Of a stretch of 64,000 nt of DNA, positions 45,341 through 54,042 are shown one piece after another. Numbering within the stretch: position 1 is the stretch's first letter; each line of letters begins with the position of its first letter. The notes beneath the pieces were generated by a model that ran no database searches, was not told the DNA's origin, and saw only the letters and a program-made list of their open reading frames with translations. Origin of the DNA: Peribacillus simplex (GTDB taxonomy: Bacteria > Bacillota > Bacilli > Bacillales > DSM-1321); contig NZ_CP126106.1 of assembly GCF_030123325.1 (NCBI RefSeq), positions 319,501 through 383,500 of the forward strand, written 5' to 3'. A program made the translations under genes and the position numbers.

Positions 45341-45377
45341 TTTCCAAGTCGCTGGTTCAATCCCATCGACTTGGAAA
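45341..45377. other. 11-base perfect inverted repeat
   Basis: TTTCCAAGTCG (45341-45351) and CGACTTGGAAA (45367-45377) flank a 15-base loop containing GGTTCAATCCC. It adjoins the terminator at 45380. Confidence 0.5.
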
Positions 45378-45379
45378 GG

Positions 45380-45431
45380 AAAAGCTCCATTTGGCTAAGC
45401 AGCTTATAGCTTAACCAAATGGAGCTTTTTA
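45380..45431. terminator. Bidirectional terminator between the sulfur island and a minus-strand gene
   Basis: A 14-base stem, AAAGCTCCATTTGG with its complement, extends through TAAGC/GCTTA and ends in TTTTT on the plus strand and AAAA-complement on the minus strand. It serves the convergent genes on both sides. Confidence 0.85.
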
Positions 45432-45433
45432 AA

Positions 45434-45610
45434 TCAATGGATGGAAATGAATTTACTCCTCAATTCCTCTTCCGTCACTTCGATCTTTCCTTTCAAATCT
45501 TCAGCCAGTAATACATAACTTTTCACGCCAATGAATTCTGAATGTGATATTAAAAAGAATTTTGTTCCTTTTTTATACGCAGAAGGAACATCTTCAATCA
45601 GCTTAAACAT
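45434..45610 (-). CDS. Hypothetical small protein, 58 residues
   Basis: A compact soluble protein (MFKLIEDVPSAYKKGTKFFL ...) ending in VTEEELRSKFISIH. It has the alternating pattern of a small beta-barrel or SH3-like fold. AAAGGATG lies 6 bases before the ATG at 45610; the ATG at 45616 is too close to it. The terminator at 45380 directly follows the stop. I do not recognise the family and see no operon partner. Confidence 0.55.
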   Translation of the reverse strand: MFKLIEDVPSAYKKGTKFFLISHSEFIGVKSYVLLAEDLKGKIEVTEEELRSKFISIH

Positions 45611-45616
45611 TTTCAT

Positions 45617-45973
45617 CCTTTTTCCACCTTGGATATCATAAATTCGTAACGGTTGTATTCATAACTGCTTTTGTAGTAGACGAAATGGCATTGAACAAGC
45701 TGATGAGGATTAGGTCACTACTCAGATGCAACTTCTTCTTCTCACTTTTTATATCATTGATATTTATGAGCGGTCAACTATTATTACGGTAGATACAAGA
45801 AGCAGCTGGCATTGTCATTTGTTTGTGAATTAAGAGTATTCCTAACTTTCTGTGGAACTGCCTATCGTTGAATGTTAAAATTCAGTTGGAAAACAGTGTT
45901 TCATGATACATAAGGAAGAGAAAAGAGAGGGCAATCAATTTGTTATTTCTCTATTTTGGAAGGTGTGGAAATA
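45617..45973. other. Intergenic stretch
   Basis: Between divergent genes. I see no convincing promoter, gene or repeat beyond AT-rich sequence. Confidence 0.35.
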
Positions 45974-46888
45974 TTGAAACCAATCATATTTGATGTTGAT
46001 ACTGGGATTGATGATGCCATGGCAATGGCGTATGCTTTAAATTCCCCGGAATTGGAAGTGCTCGGATTCACCACTTGCTTTGGTAACGTGCCCGTTGTTG
46101 AATCGACCCGCAATACACTTGCCGTTTTGGAGAAATTAAATAGGCGCATTCCGGTTTTTGAAGGTGCTGACCAAACTTTGATGCGCGGAAGGAAGAAGAA
46201 ATATCCGAAGCATGTTCATGGGGAAGACGGGTTAGGAAATACTCTTCAGTTTGAACCAACCATCAAAGCATCACAAGGAAATGCAGCAGATTTCATTATC
46301 GATCAAGTGAAAAGCCGACCGAATGAAATTACGATTATTGCAGTTGGACCACTGACTAACATCGCATTGGCGATTAAAAAAGCCCCAATGGTCATGCCCT
46401 TAGTAAAAGAGGTCGTTATTATGGGCGGTGCCGTAAACGTACCAGGAAATGTAACGCCCTATGCTGAAGCGAACATAATATCAGATCCTGAAGCAGCTGA
46501 TCAGGTATTTGCTTCAGGACTGCCAATCACCCTAGTGGGGCTTGATGTTACACTCCAAACATATCTGTTGAAATCGAATCTTGATGGTTGGCGTGCCACT
46601 GGTAAGGAAAGCGCCAAATTTTTAGCGGAAATGACCGATTATTATATGAAAGCATATGAAAACTCCCATCCAGGCTTGGGCGGTTGCGCCCTTCATGATC
46701 CGCTTGCTGTCGGGGTTGCGGTTGATTCAAGTTTTGTGAATACAGAATGGATGAACGTCAAGGTGATGACAGAGGGTGAAGAAACAGGCAGGACAATTGG
46801 TCAAAAGGATGGCGAATCAAGAATAAAGGTCTGTACGAATGTGGAAAGTGATCGGTTTTTGAAACATTTTTTGGAACGGGTTATTTGA
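45974..46888 (+). CDS. Inosine-uridine preferring nucleoside hydrolase
   Basis: 304 residues. It cleaves the N-glycosidic bond of ribonucleosides to base and ribose. The N-terminal calcium-binding motif DVDTGIDDAM (residues about 6-15) is intact. Other family segments include VHGEDGLGN, IIAVGPLTNIALAI, VIMGGAV and, near the C terminus, ALHDPLAVG with the catalytic His and Asp. The start is uncertain: TTG at 45974 with GGAAGGTG at good spacing is preferred to TTG 45956 and GTG 45965. It is monocistronic and not clearly linked to neighbours. Confidence 0.9.
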   Translation: MKPIIFDVDTGIDDAMAMAYALNSPELEVLGFTTCFGNVPVVESTRNTLAVLEKLNRRIPVFEGADQTLMRGRKKKYPKHVHGEDGLGNTLQFEPTIKASQGNAADFIIDQVKSRPNEITIIAVGPLTNIALAIKKAPMVMPLVKEVVIMGGAVNVPGNVTPYAEANIISDPEAADQVFASGLPITLVGLDVTLQTYLLKSNLDGWRATGKESAKFLAEMTDYYMKAYENSHPGLGGCALHDPLAVGVAVDSSFVNTEWMNVKVMTEGEETGRTIGQKDGESRIKVCTNVESDRFLKHFLERVI

Positions 46889-46923
46889 CTAAGCAACGAA
46901 AGTGAATCATGTATTAAGTATAT

Positions 46924-46964
46924 AGGTCATCACTTTTCCAAAAACCTTTGGGAAGAGATGGCCT
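46924..46964 (+). terminator. Possible terminator after the nucleoside hydrolase
   Basis: AGGTCATC pairs with GATGGCCT (one G-U) and TTTTCC with GGAAGA inside. The T-run (GTTTCTG) is poor. Confidence 0.4.
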
Positions 46965-47180
46965 GTTTCTGTTGGATATACAGATTCCCGTTATATGACG
47001 TATTTCTGCTTTAGCTGAGGTGAGTGGTTAGCCGAAATAATAGGCCGAAAAAAGCGGAACCAGTTCCAAATATCTTTGTAAAAAAGGACCCCCGTTCATT
47101 CGAGTGTCCATTTTTGAATGATTTGGGATTCCATCAATTATAAAATCGAACAGTATGGAAACGTTTGATTTTCAGGATTT

Positions 47181-47196
47181 AATCAAACGTTTGATT
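47181..47196. promoter_or_regulatory. Perfect palindrome upstream of the T7SS operon
   Basis: AATCAAACGTTTGATT is a 16-base perfect palindrome. A related AAACGTTTGATT lies 20 bases upstream (47159-47170). This is the format of an operator bound by a dimeric repressor. It sits about 305 bases before yukE in an otherwise featureless 600-base gap. Confidence 0.55.
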
Positions 47197-47500
47197 AATT
47201 TCCTGGAAAAGTAAGTCTAAAGTCCCTAATATTATGTTTGAAACCATATTATTGGATGATGGTTCAGAAATATTGGGTATAAGGAACTTTTTTTACCATA
47301 AAAAAGTAAAAAGTTAAAAATTAATGTAAAAAAGGGTTTAAATATTGGGGAAAACAGGTATATAGACTTTTATAATGCCATATTTAGGATTTTTTGCATA
47401 ATCATAATTTACCATTTTTCGACTTTGCGTCTATTTATATGGCAGAAAATGTATGGTTCTATTAAAATGTACTATATAAGATAAAAGGAGGATTTTTTCT

Positions 47501-47791
47501 ATGTCACAAATTCGTGTAACACCTTCAGAACTGAAAGATGTAGCTAGACAATATGATAATGAGAGCCAACAAGTAACGGATATGATTGGTCGTTTAGATA
47601 GAATGAGAGATCATTTAACTGGTATTTGGGAAGGTTCTTCCAGTGAGGCTTTCGTAGGTCAGTACGAAGAATTAAAGCCTTCATTCATGGATATGGCTCG
47701 TTTGTTGAATGAAGTTTCTCAACAATTGAATAAATCAGCTCAAATCCTTGAAGACACAGATAATCAGATTGCTAGTCAAATTCGCGGATAA
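47501..47791 (+). CDS. yukE: WXG100 secreted protein YukE/EsxA
   Basis: 96 residues, helical hairpin with the WEG motif at the turn (LTGIWEGSSSEAF, residues about 44-56). It is exported by the type VII system as an antiparallel dimer. The C terminus (EDTDNQIASQIRG) lacks an obvious YxxxD/E tail. A very strong ribosome site, AAAGGAGGATTTT, precedes the ATG. It is the first gene of the locus and is followed by an intrinsic terminator, which would give it more transcript than the machinery genes. Confidence 0.95.
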   Translation: MSQIRVTPSELKDVARQYDNESQQVTDMIGRLDRMRDHLTGIWEGSSSEAFVGQYEELKPSFMDMARLLNEVSQQLNKSAQILEDTDNQIASQIRG

Positions 47792-47830
47792 TCATTAGGT
47801 CAATGAGATAAAGAATTTTCTGGGAAAAAG

Positions 47831-47866
47831 CGCCGCGACTCTTTATGAAGATCGTGGTGTTTTTTT
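47831..47866 (+). terminator. Intercistronic terminator after yukE
   Basis: CGCCGCGA pairs with TCGTGGTG (with G-U pairs) around a 13-base loop and is followed by seven T. Partial readthrough is required for the downstream genes unless they have their own promoter. Confidence 0.75.
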
Positions 47867-47878
47867 GCTTTAAAAGAG

Positions 47879-48127
47879 GTGGTTTCCATATATATTCAAC
47901 TGACGATCGATTTAAACAGGTATACAGGGGAAGTGTTTGATTTGCAAGTGTCGAATTACCGCTCCATCAAGAAGGTTGTGGAAATAATATGGCAGGTAAA
48001 GGGTATTGCCAGTGCACCTAAAGAAGGTTATTGGGTGCGGGTCCAGAATAAAGAGTTCGTATGTTCAGGTTATGAAACCCTGCTTGATAGCGGAATTACG
48101 ACGGGGGACCGCCTTGAGATCCTCTAA
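47879..48127 (+). CDS. yukD: Ubiquitin-like T7SS protein YukD
   Basis: About 79-82 residues with a ubiquitin-like beta-grasp fold (IYIQLTIDLNRYTGEVFDL ... GDRLEIL). The pattern matches B. subtilis YukD closely from IYIQLTIDL to the end. It is a soluble or membrane-associated accessory protein of the YukE secretion machine. The start codon is odd: the Shine-Dalgarno AGAGGTGG is followed by ATA, not ATG, at the position that aligns with the usual initiator. The only standard start, GTG at 47879, lies inside the Shine-Dalgarno itself. I give the GTG coordinate but the true start may be ATA 47888. Confidence 0.8.
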   Translation: MVSIYIQLTIDLNRYTGEVFDLQVSNYRSIKKVVEIIWQVKGIASAPKEGYWVRVQNKEFVCSGYETLLDSGITTGDRLEIL

Positions 48128-48198
48128 TGGATTAAGTGTGGACTCTTTATAGGAAAAAAGTCTAAAGCCCTTTAGCAGGGGTAAAGGAGTTACATAAA

Positions 48199-49530
48199 AT
48201 GGATGAGAAAAAATCCTCATATCTGGAGAAAAAAACAGAAGCTGCAATGATGAAGGATGATAAGGGGCTTTCGTTCGTTTTCCAACGGGCCAAACTATTA
48301 ATGCAAGACCCACTGGAATTACAGCTTATTCATGAAGCGGATGATGCTATCCAGAAACATATAGAAGTGACAGAGGACGAGGTGAAGATCAGAGTAAATC
48401 CACCAGCCTCTTTTTTTGTTTTTTCCAAAGCTAAAGATAAAAATCCATTGAGTAGATGGTTATCTTCTTATCAAATCTTGAAGAAAATCAAGAATCATGA
48501 ATTGAGTCGCCTGCAACTAGTCGTCTGTCCAGAAAATATCGTTTTTGATTCAAGCTTGGCCCCATATTTCCTGCATTATGGCGTAAAAGACAGTTTGCCT
48601 CCTTATGAGAATGATCAAGAAGAGCTATTTAAGGAAACGAAGGCAACGATTTCGGCGCTAGTGGATGGGCAGTATACATTCGAAGAGTACCTGCTATACC
48701 ATAAAACACTGAAACTATCGAATGAAACACAAAGTATATTGGCATCGGGGACTTGGGATGAACTTTCCACGGTCATTCAAAATCGGATAGATGCTTTAGA
48801 GAAGGAAGAAAAAGCATTTGTGCATATCCCTGAAAAGAAATGGAAAACGGGCCGTTATACACTTTGGGGCACGGTGATCGTTCTAGTCCCGCTGCTGTTG
48901 TTCACGATTTACACACTATTTTTCTCCCACCCTAAGCAGGAAGCATATGTAGCAAGCGGTGAAAGCTTCTTAAAACAAAATTACAGTGAAGTCATTGACC
49001 GTTTGGAAAACTATGATCCGAAAAAAATGCCGTATGTCGTTCAGTATGAACTGGCGAAGTCCTATGTCACTTATGAGCCGCTGGATGATGTCAGGAAGAA
49101 GAATGTAGAAAATGCAATCACATTGCAGACCGATAGTCAGTATCTTCTATATTGGATTTATATAGGCAGGGGCATGAACGAGGACGCGATCGATTTGGGG
49201 AGAATCATGGAGGATCGAGAATTGATTACATATGGTCTTTTAAATCAGAAAGAACAAATCAAGTTGGACGATAACCTTTCTGGGGAAGAAAAGGAAACGC
49301 AAATTAAAGAAATCGATACTGAGTTGTCCGAATATGGAAAGGAACTAAAGGAATTGCAAAAGCAATTAGAGGAACAGCAAGATCAGAACCAGTCTTCAAC
49401 AGAATCGAATATAGAGGATAAAGGCGCAGCGGAAACAAAACCTGCTGTAAAAGAAGAAGCGGAAAAGGAATCTGCTTCAAAGGATTCCTCCAATAAATCA
49501 TCTGAAGAAAAAGAGAAAAGCAAAGAGTGA
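48199..49530 (+). CDS. yukC: T7SS pseudokinase-like membrane protein YukC/EssB
   Basis: 443 residues. The cytoplasmic N-terminal part (about 1-215) has the pseudokinase-like EssB fold with LSRLQLVVCPENIVFDS. One membrane helix, LWGTVIVLVPLLLFTIYTLFF, lies near 222-243. The extracellular part is helical and ends in a low-complexity charged tail (KEEAEKESASKDSSNKSSEEKEKSKE). It is a core component of the translocon, linking the ATPase and the YueB-type protein. AAAGGAG precedes the ATG. It lies 30 bases before yukBA. Confidence 0.93.
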   Translation: MDEKKSSYLEKKTEAAMMKDDKGLSFVFQRAKLLMQDPLELQLIHEADDAIQKHIEVTEDEVKIRVNPPASFFVFSKAKDKNPLSRWLSSYQILKKIKNHELSRLQLVVCPENIVFDSSLAPYFLHYGVKDSLPPYENDQEELFKETKATISALVDGQYTFEEYLLYHKTLKLSNETQSILASGTWDELSTVIQNRIDALEKEEKAFVHIPEKKWKTGRYTLWGTVIVLVPLLLFTIYTLFFSHPKQEAYVASGESFLKQNYSEVIDRLENYDPKKMPYVVQYELAKSYVTYEPLDDVRKKNVENAITLQTDSQYLLYWIYIGRGMNEDAIDLGRIMEDRELITYGLLNQKEQIKLDDNLSGEEKETQIKEIDTELSEYGKELKELQKQLEEQQDQNQSSTESNIEDKGAAETKPAVKEEAEKESASKDSSNKSSEEKEKSKE

Positions 49531-49560
49531 GCAATAGGCCTTTTGCGGAGGTGAGATTTA

Positions 49561-52500
49561 ATGAGTTTATTATGGATTTATTCTAAGGAGACCTACCAAT
49601 CCTATACGATCAAGGATGATCATAACGGTCCAATTACGATTGGGCCTTCAAAACAGGATACGATTATGGTTTATTCGATTCCCTTTGAACATGGTCCCAT
49701 CAAGCTGAAAAAACATGAAGGACTTGATGGATATGAGGTGTTTAGAGAGGACAAGAAGCTTGGCGATGTAAAGCCATTCCAAAGCTTCACCTTTCGTGAA
49801 GGAGAAGAAACGGTCGAGATTTTTTATACAGCAGGGGAATTGGAAGAAAGCCTCTATTATATAGGCAATTTGAAAGAAATCACTTTATCGGCCAAGGTGG
49901 GAGCGACTATCCGTAAAGAAGGACCAGTTTCTGGCAATGGATTTTCCTTTTTGCTTCATAAAGGGCAGTGGCTTCTCATGCCAAAGGAAAATAGCACGAT
50001 ATTCCTGAATGGTGAAAGGGTGACGAAGGCCGTTCCCATTCAAAATGGTGATCTGATTTGCTGGCCGAATATGGCGCTGAGATTGGTTGAAGGCGACTTA
50101 TTGAGGGTTCACTGTGCCGAGAGTTATGAAACATCTTTATCTAAAATGAAGAAGCCAATCTCTGAAATGAAAAAAAACTATCCACAATATCGCAGGACGC
50201 CAAGGATGATCTACGAATTGCCGGATGAGAAAGTGACAATATCTTTTCCGAGCCAGGAATCGGAAGATAATAATAGAGGGTTATGGCTAATCCTTATGCC
50301 GCCTTTAATGATGTTAATCGTCATGGGGGTCATCACGGTCATTCAGCCTCGGGGCATTTTCATCATCATATCGATTGTGATGTTCACAACGACTTTAGTT
50401 ACCTCGACGGTACAATACTTTAAAGACAAAAAGAGGCAAAAATCCAGAGAAGAAAAACGTCAACGTGTATATACCAGGTATCTAGAGCAGAAGAGGGAAG
50501 AATTGCAAGAGCTGTCTGAAAAACAAAAGAATGTGCTGTTCTATCATTACCCTTCCTTTGAAAGGATGAAGCTTCTCACTGAAAGTATCAGCGACCGTAT
50601 ATGGGAGCGAACTTTGGAAAGTGAAGATGCCCTGCACTTTAAGATTGGAACGGCGACCATACCCTCAAGTTATGAGGTATCGGTAAATAGTAGCGATATG
50701 TCCAATCGGGATATCGATGATTTACTTGAGCAGTCGCAAGAACTTGTGGATGTATACAAAAACCTGGATGATCTTCCGTTATCCATCGATTTATCAAGCG
50801 GATCGATGGGCCTTGTCGGAAAGGAATCGATTGTTAAACGGGAGCTGCAACAATTGATTGGGCAACTGGCCTTTTTTCATAGTTATCATGATGTTCGATT
50901 TGTGGCCATTTTTCCGGAAAAGGATTACCAAGAATGGGAATGGATGAAATGGCTCCCTCATTTTCAATTGCCGCATGCCTATGCAAAAGGCTTTATATAT
51001 AATGAGCAATCACGTGACCAGCTACTGACCTCGATTTATCAGCTATTGAGGGAAAGAGATTTGGATGAGAACAAAGGGAAAGTGAGATTCACTCCCCATT
51101 TTGTCTTTATTGTCACGGATCGTAATTTAATTGCGGAGCATGTCATTTTGGAATATTTAGAAGGTAAAACAGGCGATTTAGGTATCTCGACTATTTTTGC
51201 AGCGGATGCAAAAGAAAGTTTGACTGAAAATGTCCATACGCTTGTGAAGTATATAAATGATCTTGAAGGTGAAATTCTCATCCAGCAAACGAAGGCCGTT
51301 CATACTCCTTTTAAACTTGATGCCCATTCAAAAGAAGGGAATGAGCGTTATGCACGTACGCTGCGTTCACTAGATCATCAAAAAGGCATGAACAATTCCA
51401 TACCGGAAACGGTATCATTTCTGGAATTATTGAAAGTTCGTGAAGTGGAAGATCTGCCTATTAGCCAAAACTGGCGGACCAATCAGTCTTCCAAATCCTT
51501 GGCAGTGCCCATTGGATTGAAAGGGAAAACGGATAGGGTTGAATTGAACTTGCATGAAAAGGCGCATGGCCCCCATGGATTGGTTGCTGGAACGACAGGG
51601 TCGGGGAAAAGTGAATTACTGCAAACCTACATCCTATCATTAGCCGTTCATTATCATCCGCATGAAGTTGCCTTTTTGCTCATTGATTATAAAGGTGGGG
51701 GAATGGCACAGCCATTCAGGCAGATTCCGCATCTGCTCGGAGTCATTACGAATATTGAGGGAAGCAAGAACTTCAGTGCCAGGGCATTAGCCTCCATTAA
51801 TAGTGAATTGAAGAAACGCCAGCGCTTGTTCGATCGATATGAAGTCAATCATATCAACGATTACACGGACTTATACAAAGAAGGCAAAGCGGATGAACCG
51901 TTACCGCATTTATTTTTGATATCAGATGAGTTTGCGGAACTTAAAAACGAAGAACCGGATTTCATCCGTGAATTAGTGAGTACGGCGCGTATTGGACGGA
52001 GCTTGGGAGTTCATTTAATTCTTGCTACACAAAAGCCGGGCGGTGTAATTGATAACCAGATTTGGAGCAATGCCCGTTTTAAGATTTCCTTGAAAGTGCA
52101 GGATGCCAATGATAGTAAGGAAATTCTTAAAAATAGCGATGCGGCAAATATTACTGTCACGGGACGGGGATATTTGCAGGTAGGAAATAACGAGGTTTAT
52201 GAATTGTTCCAGTCTGCGTGGAGCGGTGCACCATATTTAGAGGATACGGTTGGATCTGAGGATGAAGTGGCGCTTGTCACGGACCTCGGCCTTGTTCAAA
52301 TCTCAAATGTATCGGAACAGATCACTAATAAGAGGAAAGAAAAGATTAGTGAAATTGAAGCCGTGGCGGATCGAATTGTGGCGGCACAGGAAAAAATGGA
52401 GATCAAGAAGCTGGCAAGCCCGTGGCTGCCGCCTCTTTCAAATCGTTTATCGAGAAACGCTGAAAGAAGCCTGACGAGCAATCAATTCCACTTGGGAATG

Positions 52501-54042
52501 AAGGATGAGCCCGAATTGCAGAGCCAGACAAATTATGTATATAACTGGATTGAGGATGGGAATATTGGGGTTTTTGGTTCTTCCGGATACGGCAAGTCAA
52601 CCACCGTTTTGACACTTCTCTTTAGTTTTGCAGATCAATTCAGTCCAAAAGAGCTGCATTATTATATTTTCGATTTCGGGAATAGCGCTCTATTGCCAAT
52701 GCGACAGCTGCCTCATACAGGGGAATACTTTAGGTTCGATGAGCTAAGGAAAATTGAAAAATTCATGTTATTCATGAAGACAGAAATGGAAAGGCGTAAG
52801 CAGCTCTTTTCAGATAAGGAGCTTAGTAACATAAAGCTTTATAATGCATTAGTGGAAGATAAATTGCCGATTATTTATATCGTGGTCGATAATTTTGACT
52901 TAGTGAAGGATGAGATGCAAGACCAGGAAGCGCAATTCGTTCAGTTTGCACGTGATGGACAATCACTTGGAATATTCATGATTTTAACGGCAACGAGAAT
53001 CAATGCGGTTCGCCAGCCGTTAATGAATAGTCTTAAGACGAAGGTCGTCCATTACTTAATGGACAGTTCTGAACAATATTCGGTTTTGGGGAGAACCCCA
53101 TATGAAAATGAACCTGTTCCGGGCAGGGCGTTGGTGAAAAAGGACCAAACCTATCTCACGCAGGTTTATCTACCAGCCGATGGTGCGGATGATATAGCCG
53201 TTTTGGAAGAAATGAAACAAGCCGTGGCAGAACATAAGGTTAAATATAAGGAAACGGCCAAACCGCCGGCGATTCCGATGTTACCGGCACGTCTTGATTC
53301 CAGTAGCTTCAAGAGTTATTGTTCACAAGCCATTAAGAAGGATTCCATTCCAATCGGGCTTTCAGAGGAAAGTGTTGCACCTGTTTTCGTGGAGTTGAAT
53401 TCCAATCCATTCCTGCTTGTCGTAGGACAGTCACGTAAAGGGAAAACGAATGTCCTTAAAGTGCTCCTGGAATCGTTGCTTACACAGGCAATTGGGGAAA
53501 TTGGTTTATTTGACGGAGTTGACCGTGGCCTATCTACTTATGCTTTAGAGGAGAAGGTGAGCTATGTGGAAACAAAAGATCAGATAACCGAATGGCTCGA
53601 TCATATCACTGAAATATTTGAAGAACGTGAAAGAAGTTATCTAGCGGTATTGGAAAATAAACCGATGAAGCAACTGGAATTCCCGCCGATCATGTTTGTC
53701 ATAGATAGCATTTCAAGGATCCAGCAAACGATAGACAGCAGGATTCAGGATAGGATCAGCGGTTTGATGAAACAGTACAGCCATCTCGGCTTTAGTCTGA
53801 TTGTCGCTGGAAATGCCAACGACTTCACGAAGGGGTATGATTCTTTGACAACCGAACTGAAACAAGTCAGGCAGGCTGTTTTGCTTCTTAAAAAATCGGA
53901 CCAAAGCTTGTATACCCTCTCCTATTCCAGAAAAGAAGAAGAAATACAGCCGGGTTACGGATACTTTGTGCTGAATGGCCAGGAGAGTAAAATCCAAATA
54001 CCTCTAAGTGAAGAAAGAAGGAGAGTGCAAGAGAGTGTCTGA
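49561..54042 (+). CDS. yukBA: T7SS FtsK/SpoIIIE-type ATPase YukBA/EssC
   Basis: 1493 residues in one chain. Tandem FHA-like domains occupy about 1-200, two membrane helices about 240-285 (LWLILMPPLMMLIVMGVITV). Three P-loop domains follow: Walker A GTTGSGKSELLQ near 677, GSSGYGKSTTVL near 1003, and a divergent third GQSRKGKTNVL near 1287. It is the motor that recognises and drives WXG100 substrates. GGAGGTGAG precedes the ATG. It overlaps the next gene by 8 bases, so translation is linked. Confidence 0.96.
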   Translation: MSLLWIYSKETYQSYTIKDDHNGPITIGPSKQDTIMVYSIPFEHGPIKLKKHEGLDGYEVFREDKKLGDVKPFQSFTFREGEETVEIFYTAGELEESLYYIGNLKEITLSAKVGATIRKEGPVSGNGFSFLLHKGQWLLMPKENSTIFLNGERVTKAVPIQNGDLICWPNMALRLVEGDLLRVHCAESYETSLSKMKKPISEMKKNYPQYRRTPRMIYELPDEKVTISFPSQESEDNNRGLWLILMPPLMMLIVMGVITVIQPRGIFIIISIVMFTTTLVTSTVQYFKDKKRQKSREEKRQRVYTRYLEQKREELQELSEKQKNVLFYHYPSFERMKLLTESISDRIWERTLESEDALHFKIGTATIPSSYEVSVNSSDMSNRDIDDLLEQSQELVDVYKNLDDLPLSIDLSSGSMGLVGKESIVKRELQQLIGQLAFFHSYHDVRFVAIFPEKDYQEWEWMKWLPHFQLPHAYAKGFIYNEQSRDQLLTSIYQLLRERDLDENKGKVRFTPHFVFIVTDRNLIAEHVILEYLEGKTGDLGISTIFAADAKESLTENVHTLVKYINDLEGEILIQQTKAVHTPFKLDAHSKEGNERYARTLRSLDHQKGMNNSIPETVSFLELLKVREVEDLPISQNWRTNQSSKSLAVPIGLKGKTDRVELNLHEKAHGPHGLVAGTTGSGKSELLQTYILSLAVHYHPHEVAFLLIDYKGGGMAQPFRQIPHLLGVITNIEGSKNFSARALASINSELKKRQRLFDRYEVNHINDYTDLYKEGKADEPLPHLFLISDEFAELKNEEPDFIRELVSTARIGRSLGVHLILATQKPGGVIDNQIWSNARFKISLKVQDANDSKEILKNSDAANITVTGRGYLQVGNNEVYELFQSAWSGAPYLEDTVGSEDEVALVTDLGLVQISNVSEQITNKRKEKISEIEAVADRIVAAQEKMEIKKLASPWLPPLSNRLSRNAERSLTSNQFHLGMKDEPELQSQTNYVYNWIEDGNIGVFGSSGYGKSTTVLTLLFSFADQFSPKELHYYIFDFGNSALLPMRQLPHTGEYFRFDELRKIEKFMLFMKTEMERRKQLFSDKELSNIKLYNALVEDKLPIIYIVVDNFDLVKDEMQDQEAQFVQFARDGQSLGIFMILTATRINAVRQPLMNSLKTKVVHYLMDSSEQYSVLGRTPYENEPVPGRALVKKDQTYLTQVYLPADGADDIAVLEEMKQAVAEHKVKYKETAKPPAIPMLPARLDSSSFKSYCSQAIKKDSIPIGLSEESVAPVFVELNSNPFLLVVGQSRKGKTNVLKVLLESLLTQAIGEIGLFDGVDRGLSTYALEEKVSYVETKDQITEWLDHITEIFEERERSYLAVLENKPMKQLEFPPIMFVIDSISRIQQTIDSRIQDRISGLMKQYSHLGFSLIVAGNANDFTKGYDSLTTELKQVRQAVLLLKKSDQSLYTLSYSRKEEEIQPGYGYFVLNGQESKIQIPLSEERRRVQESV

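Noticed and set aside
45093..45347. 84-codon minus-strand frame downstream of dcyD
   Set aside because: No ribosome site and no protein-like composition. It overlaps two inverted repeats and sits in an intergenic region.
45350..45370. tRNA-like T-loop GGTTCAATCCC
   Set aside because: No five-base T-stem, no acceptor stem and no CCA end. It is the loop of a simple hairpin.
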